A stretch of DNA of 64,000 nucleotides from Colletes latitarsis (Eukaryota; Arthropoda; Insecta; Hymenoptera; Colletidae). The notes beneath the pieces are model-generated. The model made no database searches and had not been told where the DNA came from. It saw only the letters and a list, made by a program, of their open reading frames with translations. The position numbers and the translations under genes are program-made. This document shows positions 48,758 to 63,320 of the stretch, piece after piece (within the stretch, counting starts at the first letter, position 1; every line of letters begins with the position of its first letter). Location of the stretch: NCBI RefSeq assembly GCF_051014445.1, contig NC_135134.1:4307672-4371671 (forward strand), written 5' to 3'.

Positions 48758-51700
48758 CCAACAAGTATGCGAAAAATGTGAAAGTACGAGCCAGATGACG
48801 GCAAATCCCAGACCTAACCGTGACATAACCGGCGTTATCCACTAAAATATTAATCGCAACCAGGTTTAATTGACTGCTTCGGTGTGGTACCGCATTACTA
48901 CGTGATCCAAACCAGAGAAAGCCCAGGATCTTGCCAACAAGTAGGCGAAAAACGCGAAGGTATGAGCGAGATGATTGCAAATACCAGACCTAACCAAGAC
49001 ATAACCGTCGTTATTCTCTAAAATATTAATCGCAACCAGGTTTAATTGACTGCTTCGGTGTGGTACCGCATTACTACGTGATCCAAACCAGTGAAAGCCC
49101 AGGATCTTGCCAACAAGTAGGCGAAAAATGCAAAAGTACGAGCCAGATGAGGGCAAATCCCAGACCTATCCGAGACGTAACCGGCGTTATCCTCTAAAAT
49201 ATTAATCGCAACCACGTTTAATTGACTGTTTCGGTGTGGAATTTCGTTACTTCGGGATCCAAACCACAAAAAACGCAAGATCTGGCCAACAAGTACGCGA
49301 AAATTGCGAAAGTATGACCCAGATGTTTCCAAATACCAGAACTAACCCAGACATAACCAGCGTTATCTTCTAAAATACTATTCGGTACCAGCTTCTATTG
49401 ACTGTTTCAGTGTGGTACCATATTACTACGTGGTCCAAGCCAGGGAAAGGCCAGGATCTGGCCAACAAGTATGCGAAAACTGCGAAAGTACGAGCCAGAT
49501 GAGGGGAAATACCAGACCTAACCCAGACATAACCAGCGTTATCCTCTAAAATACTAATCGGGACCAGCTTTTATTGACTGTTTCAGTGTGATACCACAAT
49601 AGTACGTGGTCCAAGCCAGAGAAAGGCCAGGATCTGGCCAACAAGTATGCGAAATCGCGAATGTATGAGCCAGATGGTTGCAAATACCAGAACTAACCCA
49701 GACATAACCAGCGTTATCCTGTAAAATACTACTCGGAACCAGCTTCTATTGACTGTTTCGGTGTGGTACCATACTACTACGTGATCCAAACCAGAAAAAG
49801 CCCAGGATCTGGCCAACAAGTATGCGAAAAATACGAAAGTACGAGCCAGATGAGGGCAAATACCCGACCTAACCCGGGCATAACCAGCGTTATCCTCTAA
49901 GATACTAATTGGGACCAGCTTTTATTGACTGTTTCAGTGTGGTACCACGTTACTACGTGATCCAAACCAGAAAAACCCCAGGATCTGGCCAACAAGTATG
50001 CGAAAAATGTGAAAGTACGAGCCAGATGATTGCAAATACTAGAACTAACCCAAACATAACCAGCGTTATCCTCCAAAATATTAATCGGAACCAGGTTTAA
50101 TTGACTGTTTCAGTGTGGTACCTCATTACTACGTGGTCCGAGCCAGCAACAGGCCAGGTTCTGGCCAAGAAGTATGCGAAATCGCGAAAGCATGAGCCAG
50201 ATGGTTGCAAATACCAGAACTAACCCAGACATAACCAGCGTTATCCTCTAAAATACTATTCGGAGCCAGCTTCTATTGACTGTTTCAGTGAGGTGAAATA
50301 TTACTACGTGATCCAAACCAGAAAAACCCCAGGATCTGGCCAACAAGTATGCGAAAAATACGAAAGTACGAGCCACATGAAGGCTAATACCCGACCTAAC
50401 CCGGACATAACCAGCGTTATCCTCTAAAATACTATTCGGAACCAGCTTCTATTGACTGTTTCGGTGTGGTACCATACTGCTACGTGATCCAAAGCAGAAA
50501 AAGCCGAGGATCTGGCCAACAAGTATGCGAAAAATACGAAAGTACGAGCCAGATGAGGGCAAATACCCGACCTAACCCGGACATAACCAGCGTTATCCTC
50601 TAAGATACTAATTGGGAGCAGCTTTTATTGACTGTTTCAGTGTGGTACCACATTACTACGTGATCCAAACCAGAAAAACCCCACGATCTGGCCAACACGT
50701 ATGCGAAAAATGTGAAAGTACGAGCCAGATGATTGCAAATACCAGAACTAACCCAAGAATAACCAGCGTTATCCTCCAAAATATTAATCGGAACCAGGTT
50801 TAATTGACTGTTTCAGTGTGGTACCATGTTACTACGTGGTCCAAGCCAGAGAAAGGCCAGGATCTGGCCAACAAGTATGCGAAAACTGCGAAAGTACGAG
50901 CCAGATGAGGGGAAATACCAGACCTAACCCAGACATAACCAGCGTTATCCTCTAAAATACTAATCGGGACCAGCTTTTATTGACTGTTTCAGTGTGATAC
51001 CACAATACTACGTGGTCCAAGCCAGAGAAAGGCCAGGATCTGGCCAACAAGTATGCGAAATCGCGAATGTATGAGCCAGATGGTTGCAAATACCAGAACT
51101 AACCCTGACATAACCAGCGTTATCCTCTAAAATACTATTCGGTACCAGCTTCTATTGACTGTTTCAGTGTGGTACCATATTACTACGTGGTCCAAGCCAG
51201 AGAAAGGCCAGGATCTGGCCAAGAAGTATGCGAAAAATGGGAAAATACGATCCAGATGACGGCAAATCCCAGACCTAACGGTGACATAACCGGCGTTATC
51301 CACTAAAATATTAATCGCAACCAGGTTTAATTGACTGCTTCGGTGTGGTACCGCATTACTACGTGATCCAAACCAGAGAAAGCCCAGGATCTTGCCAACA
51401 AGTAGGCGAAAAATGCAAAGGTACGAGCCAGATGAGGGCAAATCCCAGACCTAACCGTGACATAACCGGCGTTATCCTCTAAAATATTAATCGCAACCAG
51501 GTTTAATTGACTGTTTCGGTGTGGAATTTCATTACTTCGGGATCCAAACCAGAAAAAGCCCAGGATCTGGCCGACAAGTATGCGAAAAATGCGAAAGAAC
51601 GAGCCAGATGATTGCAAATACCAGACCTAACCCAGACATAGCCGGCGTTATCCTCCATAATATTAATCGCAACCAGGTTTTATTGACTGCTTCGGTGTGG

Positions 51701-52395
51701 AACCACATTACGACGGGATCCAAACCACAAAAAACCCAAGATCTGGCCAACAAGTACGCGAAAATTGCGAAGGTATGAGCCAGATGATTGCAAATACCAG
51801 ACCTAACCGAGACATTACCGACGTTATCCTCTATAATATTAACCGCAACCAGGTTTAATTGACTGTTTCGGTGTGGTACCGCATACTACGTGATGCAAGC
51901 CAGAAAAAGCCCAGGACCTTGCCAAAAAGTAGGCGAAAAACGCGAAGGTATGAGCCAGATGAGGGCAAACCCCAGACCTAACCGAGACATAACCGTCGTT
52001 ATTCTCTAAAATATTAATCGCAACCAGGTTTAATTGACTGTTTCGGTGTGGAACTACATCACTACGGGATCCATACCAGAAAAAGCCCAGGATCTGGCCA
52101 AGAAGTATGCGAGAAATGCGAAAGTACGAGCCAGATGATTGCAAATACCAGACCTAACCGAGACATTACCGTCGTTATCCTCTAAAATATTAATCGCAAC
52201 CAGGTTTAATTGACTGTTTCGGTGTGGAACCGCATTACTACGGGATCCAAACCAGAAAAAACCCAGGATCTGGCCAACAAGTAAGCGAAAAACGCGAAGG
52301 TATGAGCGAGATGATTGCAAATACCAGACCTAACCAAGACATAACCGTCGTTATTCTCTAAAATATTAATCGCAACCAGGTTTAATTGACTGTTT

Positions 52396-52802
52396 CGGTG
52401 TGGTACCGCATTACGACGGGATCCAAACCACAAAAAACCCAAGATCTGGCCAACAAATGTGCGAAAAATGAGAAAGTATGTGCTAGATGATGGGAAATAC
52501 CAGACCTAACCCAGGCAAAACCGGCGTCCTCCACTAAGAAATTTAACCCCAACCAGTTTTAATTGACTGTTTCAGTGTGGTACCACATTACTGCGTGGTC
52601 CAAGCCAGAAAAAGGCTAGCATCAGGCCAACAAGTATCCGAAAAATGCGAAAGTACGTGCCAGATGAGAGCAAATACCAGAGCTTACCGAGTCATAACCG
52701 GCGTTATCCTCTGTAATATGGATCGAAACCAGGTTTAATTGACTGTTTCAGTGTGGCAGCACACTACTACGGGATCCAAACCATAAAAAACCCAGGATCT
52801 GG
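52396..52802. repeat. Divergent linked monomer block, copy 3
   Basis: Counterpart of the block at 47116 within the second 5,280-bp unit. Confidence 0.85.
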
Positions 52803-53630
52803 CCAACAAGTATGCGAGAAATGCGAAAGTACGAGCCAGATGATTGCAAATACCAGACCTAACCGAGACATTACCGTCGTTATCCTCTAAAATATTAATC
52901 GCAACCAGGTTTAATTGACTGTTTCGGTGTGGAATCTCATTACTACGGGCCTCCAAACCAGAAAAAGCCCAGGATCTGGCCAACAAGTATGCGAAAAATA
53001 CGAAAGTACGAGCCAGATGAGGGCAAATACCCGACCTAACCCGGACATAACCAGCGTTATCCTCTAAGATACTAATTGGGAGCAGCTTTTATTGACTGTT
53101 TCAGTGTGGTACCACATTACTACGTGATCCAAACCAGAAAAAGCCCAGGATCTTGCCAAGAAGTAGGGGAAAAACGCGAAGGTATGAGCCAGATGAGGGC
53201 AAACCCCAGACCTAACCGAGACATAACCTGCGTTATCCTCTAAAATATTAATCGAAACCAAGTTGAATTGGCTGTTTCATTCTGGTACCACATTACTACG
53301 TGTTACAAACCAGAAAAGAACACAGGATCTGGCCGACAAGTATGCGAAGAATGCGAAAGTATGAGCCAGAAGAGGGTAAATACCAAACCAAACCTAGACC
53401 TAGCAGTTGTTATTCTCTAAAATACTGACCGGAACCGGGTTCAATTGACTGTTTCAGTGTCTTACCTCATTACTACGGGATCCAAACCAGAAAAAACCCA
53501 GGATCTGGCCAACAAGTAAGCGAAAAACGCGAAGGTATGAGCGAGATGATTGCAAATACCAGACCTAACCGAGACATAACCGTCGTTATTCTCTAAAATA
53601 TTAATCGCAACCAGGTTTAATTGACTGTTT

Positions 53631-54037
53631 CGGTGTGGTACCGCATTACGACGGGATCCAAACCACAAAAAACCCAAGATCTGGCCAACAAATATGCGAA
53701 AAATGAGAAAGTATGTGCTAGATGATGGGAAATACCAGACCTAACCCAGGCAAAACCGGCGTCCTCCACTAAGAAATTTAACCCCAACCAGTTTTAATTG
53801 ACTGTTTCAGTGTGGTACCACATTACACCGTGGTCCAAGCCAGAAAAAGGCTAGCATCAGGCCAACAAGTATCCGAAAAATGCGAAAGTACGTGCCAGAT
53901 GAGGGCAAATACCAGAGCTTACCGAGTCATAACCGGCGTTATCCTCTGTAATATGGATCGAAACCAGGTTTAATTGACCGTTTCAGTGTGGCAGCACACT
54001 ACTACGGGATCCAATCCATAAAAAACCCAGGATCTGG
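53631..54037. repeat. Divergent linked monomer block, copy 4
   Basis: Counterpart of the block at 48351 within the second 5,280-bp unit, including CATTACACCGTGG. Confidence 0.85.
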
Positions 54038-57000
54038 CCAACAAGTATGCGAAAAATGTGAAAGTACGAGCCAGATGACGGCAAATCCCAGACCTAACCG
54101 TGACATAACCGGCGTTATCCACTAAAATATTAATCGCAACCAGGTTTAATTGACTGCTTCGGTGTGGTACCGCATTACTACGTGATCCAAACCAGAGAAA
54201 GCCCAGGATCTTGCCAACAAGTAGGCGAAAAACGCGAAGGTATGAGCGAGATGATTGCAAATACCAGACCTAACCAAGACATAACCGTCGTTATTCTCTA
54301 AAATATTAATCGCAACCAGGTTTAATTGACTGTTTCGGTGTGGAACTACATCACTACGGGATCCATACCAGAAAAAGCCCAGGATCTGGCCAAGAAGTAT
54401 GCGAGAAATGCGAAAGTACGAGCCAGATGATTGCAAATACCAGACCTAACCGAGACATTACCGTCGTTATCCTCTAAAATATTAATCGCAACCAGGTTTA
54501 ATTGACTGTTTCGGTGTGGAACCGCATTACTACGGGATCCAAACCAGAAAAAACCCAGGATCTGGCCAACAAGTAAGCGAAAAACGCGAAGGTATGAGCG
54601 AGATGATTGCAAATACCAGACCTAACCAAGACATAACCGTCGTTATTCTCTAAAATATTAATCGCAACCAGGTTTAATTGACTGCTTCGGTGTGGAACCA
54701 CATTACGACGGGATCCAAACCACAAAAAACCCAAGATCTGGCCAACAAGTACGCGAAAATTGCGAAGGTATGAGCCAGATGATTGCAAATACCAGACCTA
54801 ACCCAGACATAACCAGCGTTATCCTCTAAAATATTAATCGCAACCAGGTTTAATTGTCTGTTTCGTTGTGGAACGTCATTATTACGGGATCCAAACCAGA
54901 AAAAACCCCGAATCTGGCCAAGAAGTATGCGTAAAATGCGAAAGTGCGAGCCAGATGAGGGCAAATCCCAGACCTAACCGTGACATAACCGGCGTTATCC
55001 TCTAAAATATTAATCGCAACCACGTTTAATTGACTGTTTCGGTGTGGAATTTCATTACTTCGGGATCCAAACCAGAAAAAACCCAGGATCTGGCCAACAA
55101 GTATGCGAAATCGCGGAAGTATGAGGCAGATGGTTGCAAATACCAGAACTAACCCAGACATAACCAGCGTTATCCTCTAAAATACTACTCGGAACCAGCT
55201 TCTATTGACTGTTTCGGTGTGGTACCATACTGCTACGGGATCCAAAGCAGAAAAAGCCGAGGATCTGGCCAACAAGTATGCGAAAAATACGAAAGTACGA
55301 GCCAGATGAGGGCAAATACCCGACCTAACCCGGACATAACCAGCGTTGTCCTCTAAGATACTAATTGGGACCAGCTTTTATTGACTGTTTCAGTGTGGTA
55401 CCACATTACTACGTGATCCAAACCAGAAAAACCCCAGGATCTGGCCAACAAGTATGCGAAAAATGTGAAAGTACGAGCCAGATGATTGCAAATACCAGAA
55501 CTAACCCAAACATAACCAGCGTTATCCTCTAAAATACTATTCGGAACCAGCTTCTATTGACTGTTTCAGTGAGGTGAAATATTACTACGTGATCCAAACT
55601 AGAAAAAGCCCAGGATCTGGTCAACAAGTATGCGAAAAATGCGAAAGTATGAGCCAGATGATAACAAATACCAGAACTAACCCAGCCATAACCAGCGTTA
55701 TCCTCTAAAATATTAATCGGAACCAGGTTTAATTGACTGTTTCAGTGTGGTACCTCATTACTACGTGGTCCAAGCCAGAAAAAGGCCAGGATCTGGCCAA
55801 CAAGTATGTGAAAAATGAGAAAGTACGAGCCAGATGAGGGCAAGTACCAGACCTAACCCAGACATAACCAGCGTTATCCTCTAAAATATTAATCGCAACC
55901 AGGTTTAATTGTCTGTTTCGTTGTGGAACGTCATTATTACGGGATCCAAACCAGAAAAAACCCCGAATCTGGCCAAGAAGTATGCGTAAAATGCGAAAGT
56001 GCGAGCCAGATGAGGGCAAATCCCAGACCTAACCATGACATAACCGGCGTTATCCTCTAAAATATTAATCGCAACCACGTTTAATTGACTGTTTCGGTGT
56101 GGAATTTCATTACTTCGGGATCCAAACCAGAAAAAACCCAGGATCTGGCCAACAAGTATGCGAAATCGCGAAAGTATGAGCCAGATGGTGGCAAATACCA
56201 GAACTAACCCAGACATAACCAGCGTTATCTTCTAAAATACTATTCGGAACCAGGTTCTATTGACTGTTTCAGTGTGGTACCACGTTACGACATAATCCCA
56301 ACCAGAAAGAGTGTAGAATCTTGTCAACAAGAATGCGAAAAATGCGGAAGTATGTGCAAGATGATTCCAAATACCAGGCCTAACACCAACCTGAACCGTG
56401 ATATCCTCTAAAATATTGGTCGAATCGAGGTTTAGTTGACTGTTTCATTCTGATACCACATTACTACGAGATCCAAACCAGTGAAAAACTCAGGATCTGG
56501 CCCACAAGTATGCGAAAAACGCGAGGGTATGAGCGAGATGGTTGCAAATACCAGACCTAACCGAGACATTACCGTCGTTATCCTCTAAAATATTAATCGC
56601 AACCAGGTTCAATTGACTGTTTCGGTGTGGTACAGCATTACTACGTGATCCAAGCCAGAAAAAGCCCAGGACCTTGCCAACAAGTAGGCGAAAAACGCGA
56701 AGGTACGAGCCAGATGAGGGCAGTTCCCAGACCTAGCCGAGACATAACCGGCGTTATCCTCTAAAATATTAATCGCAACCAGGTTTAATTGACTGTTTCA
56801 GTGTGGAACCACATCACTACGGGATCCAAACCAGAAAAAGCCCAGGATCTCCCCAACAAGTAGGCGAAAAACGCGAAGGTACGAGCCAGATGGGGGCAGT
56901 TCCCAGACCTAGTCGAGACATAAACGGCGTTATCCTCTAAAATGTTAATCGCAACCACGTTTAATTGACTGTTTCGGTGTGGAACCACATCACTACGGGA

Positions 57001-59084
57001 TCCAAACCAGAAAAAGCCCAGGATCTCCCCAACAAGTAGGCGAAAAACGCGAAGGTACGAGCCAGATGAGGGCAGTTCCCAGACCTAACCGAGACATAAC
57101 CGGCGTTATCCTCTAAAATATTAATCGCAACCAGGTTTAATTGACTGTTTCGGTGTGGAATCACATCACTACGGGATCCAAACCAGAAAAAGCCCAGGAT
57201 ATCCCCAACAAGTAGGCGAAAAACGCGAAGGTACGAGCCAGATGGGGGCAGTTCCCAGACCTAACCGTGACATAACCGGCGTTATCCTCTAAAATATTAA
57301 TCGCAACCACGTTTAATTGACTGTTTCGGTGTGGAATTTCATTACTTCGGGATCCAAACCAGAAAAAACCCAGGACCTTGCCAACAAGTATGCGAAATCG
57401 CGGAAGTATGAGCCAGATGGTTGCAAATACCAGAACTAACCCAGACATAACCAGCGTTATCCTCTAAAATACTATTCGGAACCAGCTTCTATTGACTGTT
57501 TCGGTGTGGTACCATATTACTACGTGATCCAAACCAGAAAAACCCCAGGATCTGGCCAACAAGTATGCGAAAAATACGAAAGTACGAGCCACATGAAGGC
57601 TAATACCCGACCTAACCCGGACATAACCAGCGTTATCCTCTAAGATACTAATTGGGAGCAGCTTTTATTGACTGTTTCAGTGTGGTACCACATTACTACG
57701 TGATCCAAACCAGAAAAACCCCACGATCTGGCCAACACGTATGCGAAAAATGTGAAAGTACGAGCCAGATGATTGCAAATACCAGAACTAACCCAAGCAT
57801 AACCAGCGTTATCCTCCAAAATATTAATCGGAACCAGGTTTAATTGACTGTTTCAGTGTGGTACCATGTTACTACGTGGTCCAAGCCAGAGAAAGGCCAG
57901 GATCTGGCCAACAAGTATGCGAAAACTGCGAAAGTACGAGCCAGATGAGGGGAAATACCAGACCTAACCCAGACATAACCAGCGTTATCCTCTAAAATAC
58001 TAATCGGGACCAGCTTTCATTGACTGTTTCAGTGTGATACCACAATACTACGTGGTCCAAGCCAGAGAAAGGCCAGGATCTGGCCAACAAGTATGCGAAA
58101 TCGCGAATGTATGAGCCAGATGGTTGCATATACCAGAACTAACCCTGACATAACCAGCGTTATCCTCTAAAATACTATTCGGTACCAGCTTCTATTGACT
58201 GTTTCAGTGTGGTACCATATTACTACGTGGTCCAAGCCAGAGAAAGGCCAGGATCTGGCCAAGAAGTATGCGAAAAATGGGAAAATACGATCCAGATGAC
58301 GGCAAATCCCAGACCTAACCGTGACATAACCGGCGTTATCCACTAAAATATTAATCGCAACCAGGTTTAATTGACTGCTTCGGTGTGGTACCGCATTACT
58401 ACGTGATCCAAACCAGAGAAAGCCCAGGATCTTGCCAACAAGTAGGCGAAAAATGCAAAGGTACGAGCCAGATGAGGGCAAATCCCAGACCTAACCGTGA
58501 CATAACCGGCGTTATCCTCTAAAATATTAATCGCAACCAGCTTTAATTTACTGTTTCGGTGTGGAACCGCATTACTACGGGATCCAAACCAGAAAAAACC
58601 CAGGATCTGGCCAACAAGTAAGCGAAAAACGCGAAGGTATGAGCGAGATGGGGGCAGTTCCCAGATCTAGTCGAGACATAACCGGCGTTATCCTCCAAAA
58701 TATTAATCGCAACCAGGTTTAATTTACTGTTTCGGTGTGGAACCACATCACTACGGGATCCAAACCAGAAAAAACCCAGGACCTTGCCAAAAAGTAGGCG
58801 AAAAATGCAAAGGTATGAGCCAGATGAGGGCACACCCCAGACCTAACCGATACATAACCGGCGTTATCCTCTAAAATATTAATCGCAACAAGGTTTAGTT
58901 GACAGTTTCCGTGTGGTACCTCATTACTACGGGGTCCAAACCAGAAAAAACCCAGGATCTGGCCAACAAGTATGCGAATATTGCGAAAGTATGTGCCAGA
59001 TGATTGCAAATACCGGAACTAACCCAGACATACTCAGTGTTATCCTTTAAAATATTAATCGAAAGCAGGTTTAACTGACTGTTT

Positions 59085-59491
59085 CGGTGTGGTACCGCAT
59101 TACGACGGGATCCAAACCACAAAAAACCCAAGATCTGGCCAACAAGTATGCGAAAAATGAGAAAGTATGTGCTAGATGATGGGAAATACCAGACCTAACC
59201 CAGGCAAAACCGGCGTCCTCCACTAAGGAATTTAACCCCAACCAGGTTTAATTGACTGTTTCAGTGTGGTACCACATTACTGCGTGGTCCAAGCCAGAAA
59301 AAAACTAGCATCAGGCCAACAAGTATCCGAAAAATGCGAAAGTACGTGCCAGAAGAGGGCAAATACCAGAGCTTACCGAGTCATAACCGGCGTTATCCTC
59401 TGTAATATGGATCGAAACCAGGATTAATTGACTGTTTCAGTGTGGTAGCACACTACTACGGGACCCAAACCATAAAAAACTCAGGATCTGG
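59085..59491. repeat. Divergent linked monomer block, copy 5
   Basis: Same three markers with small changes: ACTAAGGAATTTAACCCC, AAAACTAGCATCAGG, and GTGGTAGCACACTAC in the third monomer. Confidence 0.85.
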
Positions 59492-61384
59492 CCAACAAGT
59501 TTGCGAAAAAAGCGAAAGTATGTTCCAGTTGATTGCAAATACCAGAACTAACCCAGACATAACCGGCGTTATCCTCTAAAATATTAATCGCAACCAGGTT
59601 TAATTGACTGTTTCAATGTGCTACCACATTACTACGGGATACAAACCAGAAAAAGCCGAGGATCTGGCCAACAAGTATGCGAAAAATGCGAAAGTACAAG
59701 CCAGGTGAGGGCAAATCCCAGACCTAACCGAGACATAACCTGCGTTATCCTCTAAAATATTAATCGGAACCAGGATTAATTGACTGTTTTAGTGTGGTAC
59801 CACATTAGTGCGTGGTCCAAGCCAGAAAATGGCCAGGATCTGGCCAACAAGTATGCGAAAAATGCGAAAGTACGAGCCAGAAGAGGGCAAATACCAGACC
59901 TAACCCAGACATAACCGGTGTTATCCTCTAAAATATTAATCGCAACCAGGTTTAATTCACTGTTTCTGTGTGGAACCACATTACTACGGGATCCAAACCA
60001 GAACAAGCCCAGGATCTGGCCAACGAGTGTGCGAAGAATGCGAAAGCATGAGCCAGATGATTGCAAATTCCAGACCTAACACAAACCTAAACGGTGTTAT
60101 CCTCTAAAATATTCATCGAAAACAGGTTTCATTGACTGTTTCAGTATGGTACCAGATGACTACGTTATCCAAAGCAGAACAAGCCCACAAAAAGCACAGG
60201 ATCTGGCCAACAAGTATGCGAACAATGCGAAAGTATGAGACAGATGAGGGCAAATCCCAGGCCTAACACAAACCTAAACGGTGTTATCCTCTTAAATATT
60301 AATCGAAACCAAGTTGAATTGGCTGTTTCATTCTGGTACCACATTACTACGTGTTACAAACCAGAAAAGAACACAGGATCTGGCCGACAAGTATGCGAAG
60401 AATGTGAACGTACGAGCCAGATGATTGCAAATACCAGAACTAACCCAAACATAACCAGCGTTATCCTCCAAAATATTAATCGGAACCAGGTTTAATTGAC
60501 TGTTTCAGTGTGGTACCATGTTACTACGTGGTCCAAGCCAGAGAAAGGCCAGGATCTGGCCAACAAGTATGCGAAAACTGCGAAGGTACGAGCCAGATGA
60601 GGGGAAATACCAGACCTAACCCAGCCATAACCAGCGTTATCCTCTAAAATACTATTCGGTACCAGCTTCTATTGACTGTTTCAGTGTGGTACCATATTAC
60701 TTCGTGGTCCAAGCCAGAGAAAGGCCAGGATCTGGCCAAGAAGTATGCGAAAAATGGGAAAATACGATCCAGATGACGGCAAATCCCAGACCTAACCGTG
60801 ACATAACCGGCGTTATCCACTATAATATTAATCGCAACCAGGTTTAATTGACTGCTTCGGTGTGGTACCGCATTACTACGTGATCCAAACCAGAGAAAGC
60901 CCAGGATCTTGCCAACAAGTAGGCGAAAAATGCTAAGGTACGAGCCAGATGAGGGCAAATCCCAGACCTAACCGTGACATAACTGGCGTTATCCTCTAAA
61001 ATATTAATCGCAACCAGGTTTAATTGACTGTTTCGGTGTGGAATTTCATTACTTCGGGATCCAAATCAGAAAAAACCCAGGACCTGGCCAACAAGTATGC
61101 GAAATCGCGAAAGTATGAGCCAGATGGTTGCAAATACCAGAACTGACCCGGACATAACCAGCGTTATCTTCTAAAATACTATTCGGAACCAGCTTCTATT
61201 GACTGTTTCAGTGTGGTACCATATTACTACGTGATCCAAACCAGAAAAAGCCCAGGATTTGGCCAACAAGTATGCGAAAAATGCGAAAGAACGAGCCAGA
61301 TGATTGCAAATACCAGACCTAACCCAGACATAGCCGGCGTTATCCTCCATAATATTAATCGCAACCAGGTTTAATTGACTGTTT

Positions 61385-61730
61385 CGGTGTGGTACCGCAT
61401 TACGACGGGATCCAAACCACAAAAAACCCAAGATCTGGCCAACAAGTATGCGAAAAATGAGAAAGTATGTGCTAGATGATGGAAAATACCAGACCTAACC
61501 CAGGCAAAACCGGCGTCCTCCACTAAGAAATTTAACCCCAACCAGTTTTAGTTGTCTGTTTCAGTGTGGTACCACATTACTGCGTGGTCCAAGCCAGAAA
61601 AAGGCTAGCATCAGGCCAACAAGTATCCGAAAAATGCGAAAGTACGTGCCAGATGAGGGCAAATACCAGAGCTTACCGAGTCATAACCGGCGTTATCCTC
61701 TGTAATATGGATCGAAACCAGGTTTAATTG
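61385..61730. repeat. Divergent linked monomer block, copy 6 (truncated)
   Basis: Carries the first two markers, CCTCCACTAAG and GGCTAGCATCAGG, but after TGTAATATGGATCG it switches to an ordinary GGAACCACATTACGACGGGA monomer. The third member is missing, marking a recombination point near 61730. Confidence 0.85.
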
Positions 61731-62218
61731 ACTGCTTCGGTGTGGAACCACATTACGACGGGATCCAAACCACAAAAAACCCAAGATCTGGCCAACAAGT
61801 ACGCGAAAATTGCGAAGGTATGAGCCAGATGATTGCAAATACCAGACCTAACCGAGACATTACCGACGTTATCCTCTATAATATTAATCGCAACCAGGTT
61901 TAATTGACTGTTTCGGTGTGGTACCGCATACTACGTGATGCAAGCCAGAAAAAGCCCAGGATCTGGCCAACAAGTATGCGAAAAACGCGAAGGTATGAGC
62001 CAGATGATTGCAAATACCAGACCTAACCGAGACATTACCGACGTTATCCTCCAAAATATTAATCGCAACCAGGTTTAATTGACTGTTTCGGTGTGGAATC
62101 ACATCACTACGGGATCCAAACCAGAAAAAGCCCAGGATATCCCCAACAAGTAGGCGAAAAACGCGAAGGTACGAGCCAGATGGGGGCAGTTCCCAGACCT
62201 AGTCGAGACATAACCGGC

Positions 62219-62865
62219 GTTATCCTCCAAAATATTAATCGCAACCAGGTTTAATTTACTGTTTCGGTGTGGAACCACATCACTACGGGATCCAAACCAG
62301 AAAAAACCCAGGATCTGGCCAACAAGTATGCGAAAAACGCGAAGGTATGAGCCAGATGATTGCAAATACCAGACCTAACCGAGACATTACCGACGTTATC
62401 CTCTATAATATTAATCGCAACCAGGTTTAATTGACTGTTTCGGTGTGGTACCGCATTACTACGTGATGCAAGCCAGAAAAAGCCCAGGACCTTGCCAAAA
62501 AGTAGGCGAAAAACGCGAAGGTATGAGCCAGATGAGGGCAAACCCCAGACCTAACCGAGACATAACCGGCGTTATCCTCTAAAATATTAATCGCAACTAG
62601 GTTTAGTTGACAGTTTCCGTGTGGAACCTCATTACTACGGGGTCCAAACCAGAAAAAACCCAGGATCTGGCCAACAAGTATGCGAATAACGCGAAAGTAT
62701 GTGCCAGATGATTGCAAATACCGGAACTAACCCAGACATACTCAGTGTTATCCTTTAAAATATTAATCGGAAGCAGGATTAATTAACTGCTTCAGTGTGG
62801 TACCACATTACTGCGTGGGCCAAGCCAGAAAAACGCCAGGATCTGGCCAACAAGTATGCGAAAAA
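62219..62865. repeat. Segment duplicated 34 kb away, second copy
   Basis: Partner of 27765-28411. Same series of monomer types with few differences. Confidence 0.85.
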
Positions 62866-63320
62866 TGCGAAGGTACGAGCCAGGTGAGGGCAATTCCCAG
62901 ACCAAACCGAGACATAACCGGCGTTATCCTCGAAAATATTAATCGGAACCAGGCCTAATTGGCTGTTTCAGTGTTGTACCGCATTACTACGTGATCCAAG
63001 CCAGAAAAAGCCCAGGACCTTGCCAACAAGTAGGCGAAAAACGCGAAGGTACGAGCCAGATGAGGGCAAATCCCAGAGCTAACCGAGACATAACCGGCGT
63101 TATCCTCTAAAATATTAATCGCAACGAGGTTTAATTGTCTGTTTCGGTGTGGAACCGCATTACTACGTGATCCAAACCAGAAGAAACCCAGGATCTGGCC
63201 AACAAGTATGCGAAAAACGCGAAGGTATGAACCAGATGATTGCAAATACCAGACCTAACCGAGACATCACCGGCGTTATCCTCTAAAATATTAATCGCAA
63301 CCAGGTTTAACTGACTGTTT

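Larger units (their letters stand above)
43738..49017. repeat. 5,280-bp higher-order repeat (30 monomers), copy 1
   Basis: Identical to 49018-54297 at an offset of exactly 5,280 bp = 30 x 176, except for one difference I noticed (C at 45478, A at 50758). I compared a large part by eye, not every base. The left edge is where TTATCCACTA (43731-43740) differs from TTATTCTCTA (49011-49020). The unit contains three sub-families: CCAGCGTT/ACCAGCTTCTATTG monomers, ACATTACCGTCG monomers, and the divergent CCTCCACTAAG block. Confidence 0.93.
49018..54297. repeat. 5,280-bp higher-order repeat (30 monomers), copy 2
   Basis: Second tandem copy. Identity with the first continues to 54332, where TGTTTCGG replaces TGCTTCGG. 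The sequence after the break matches the interior of the unit (about 46.75-47.1 kb and 52.03-52.38 kb), as expected from an unequal exchange in monomer register. Confidence 0.93.
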
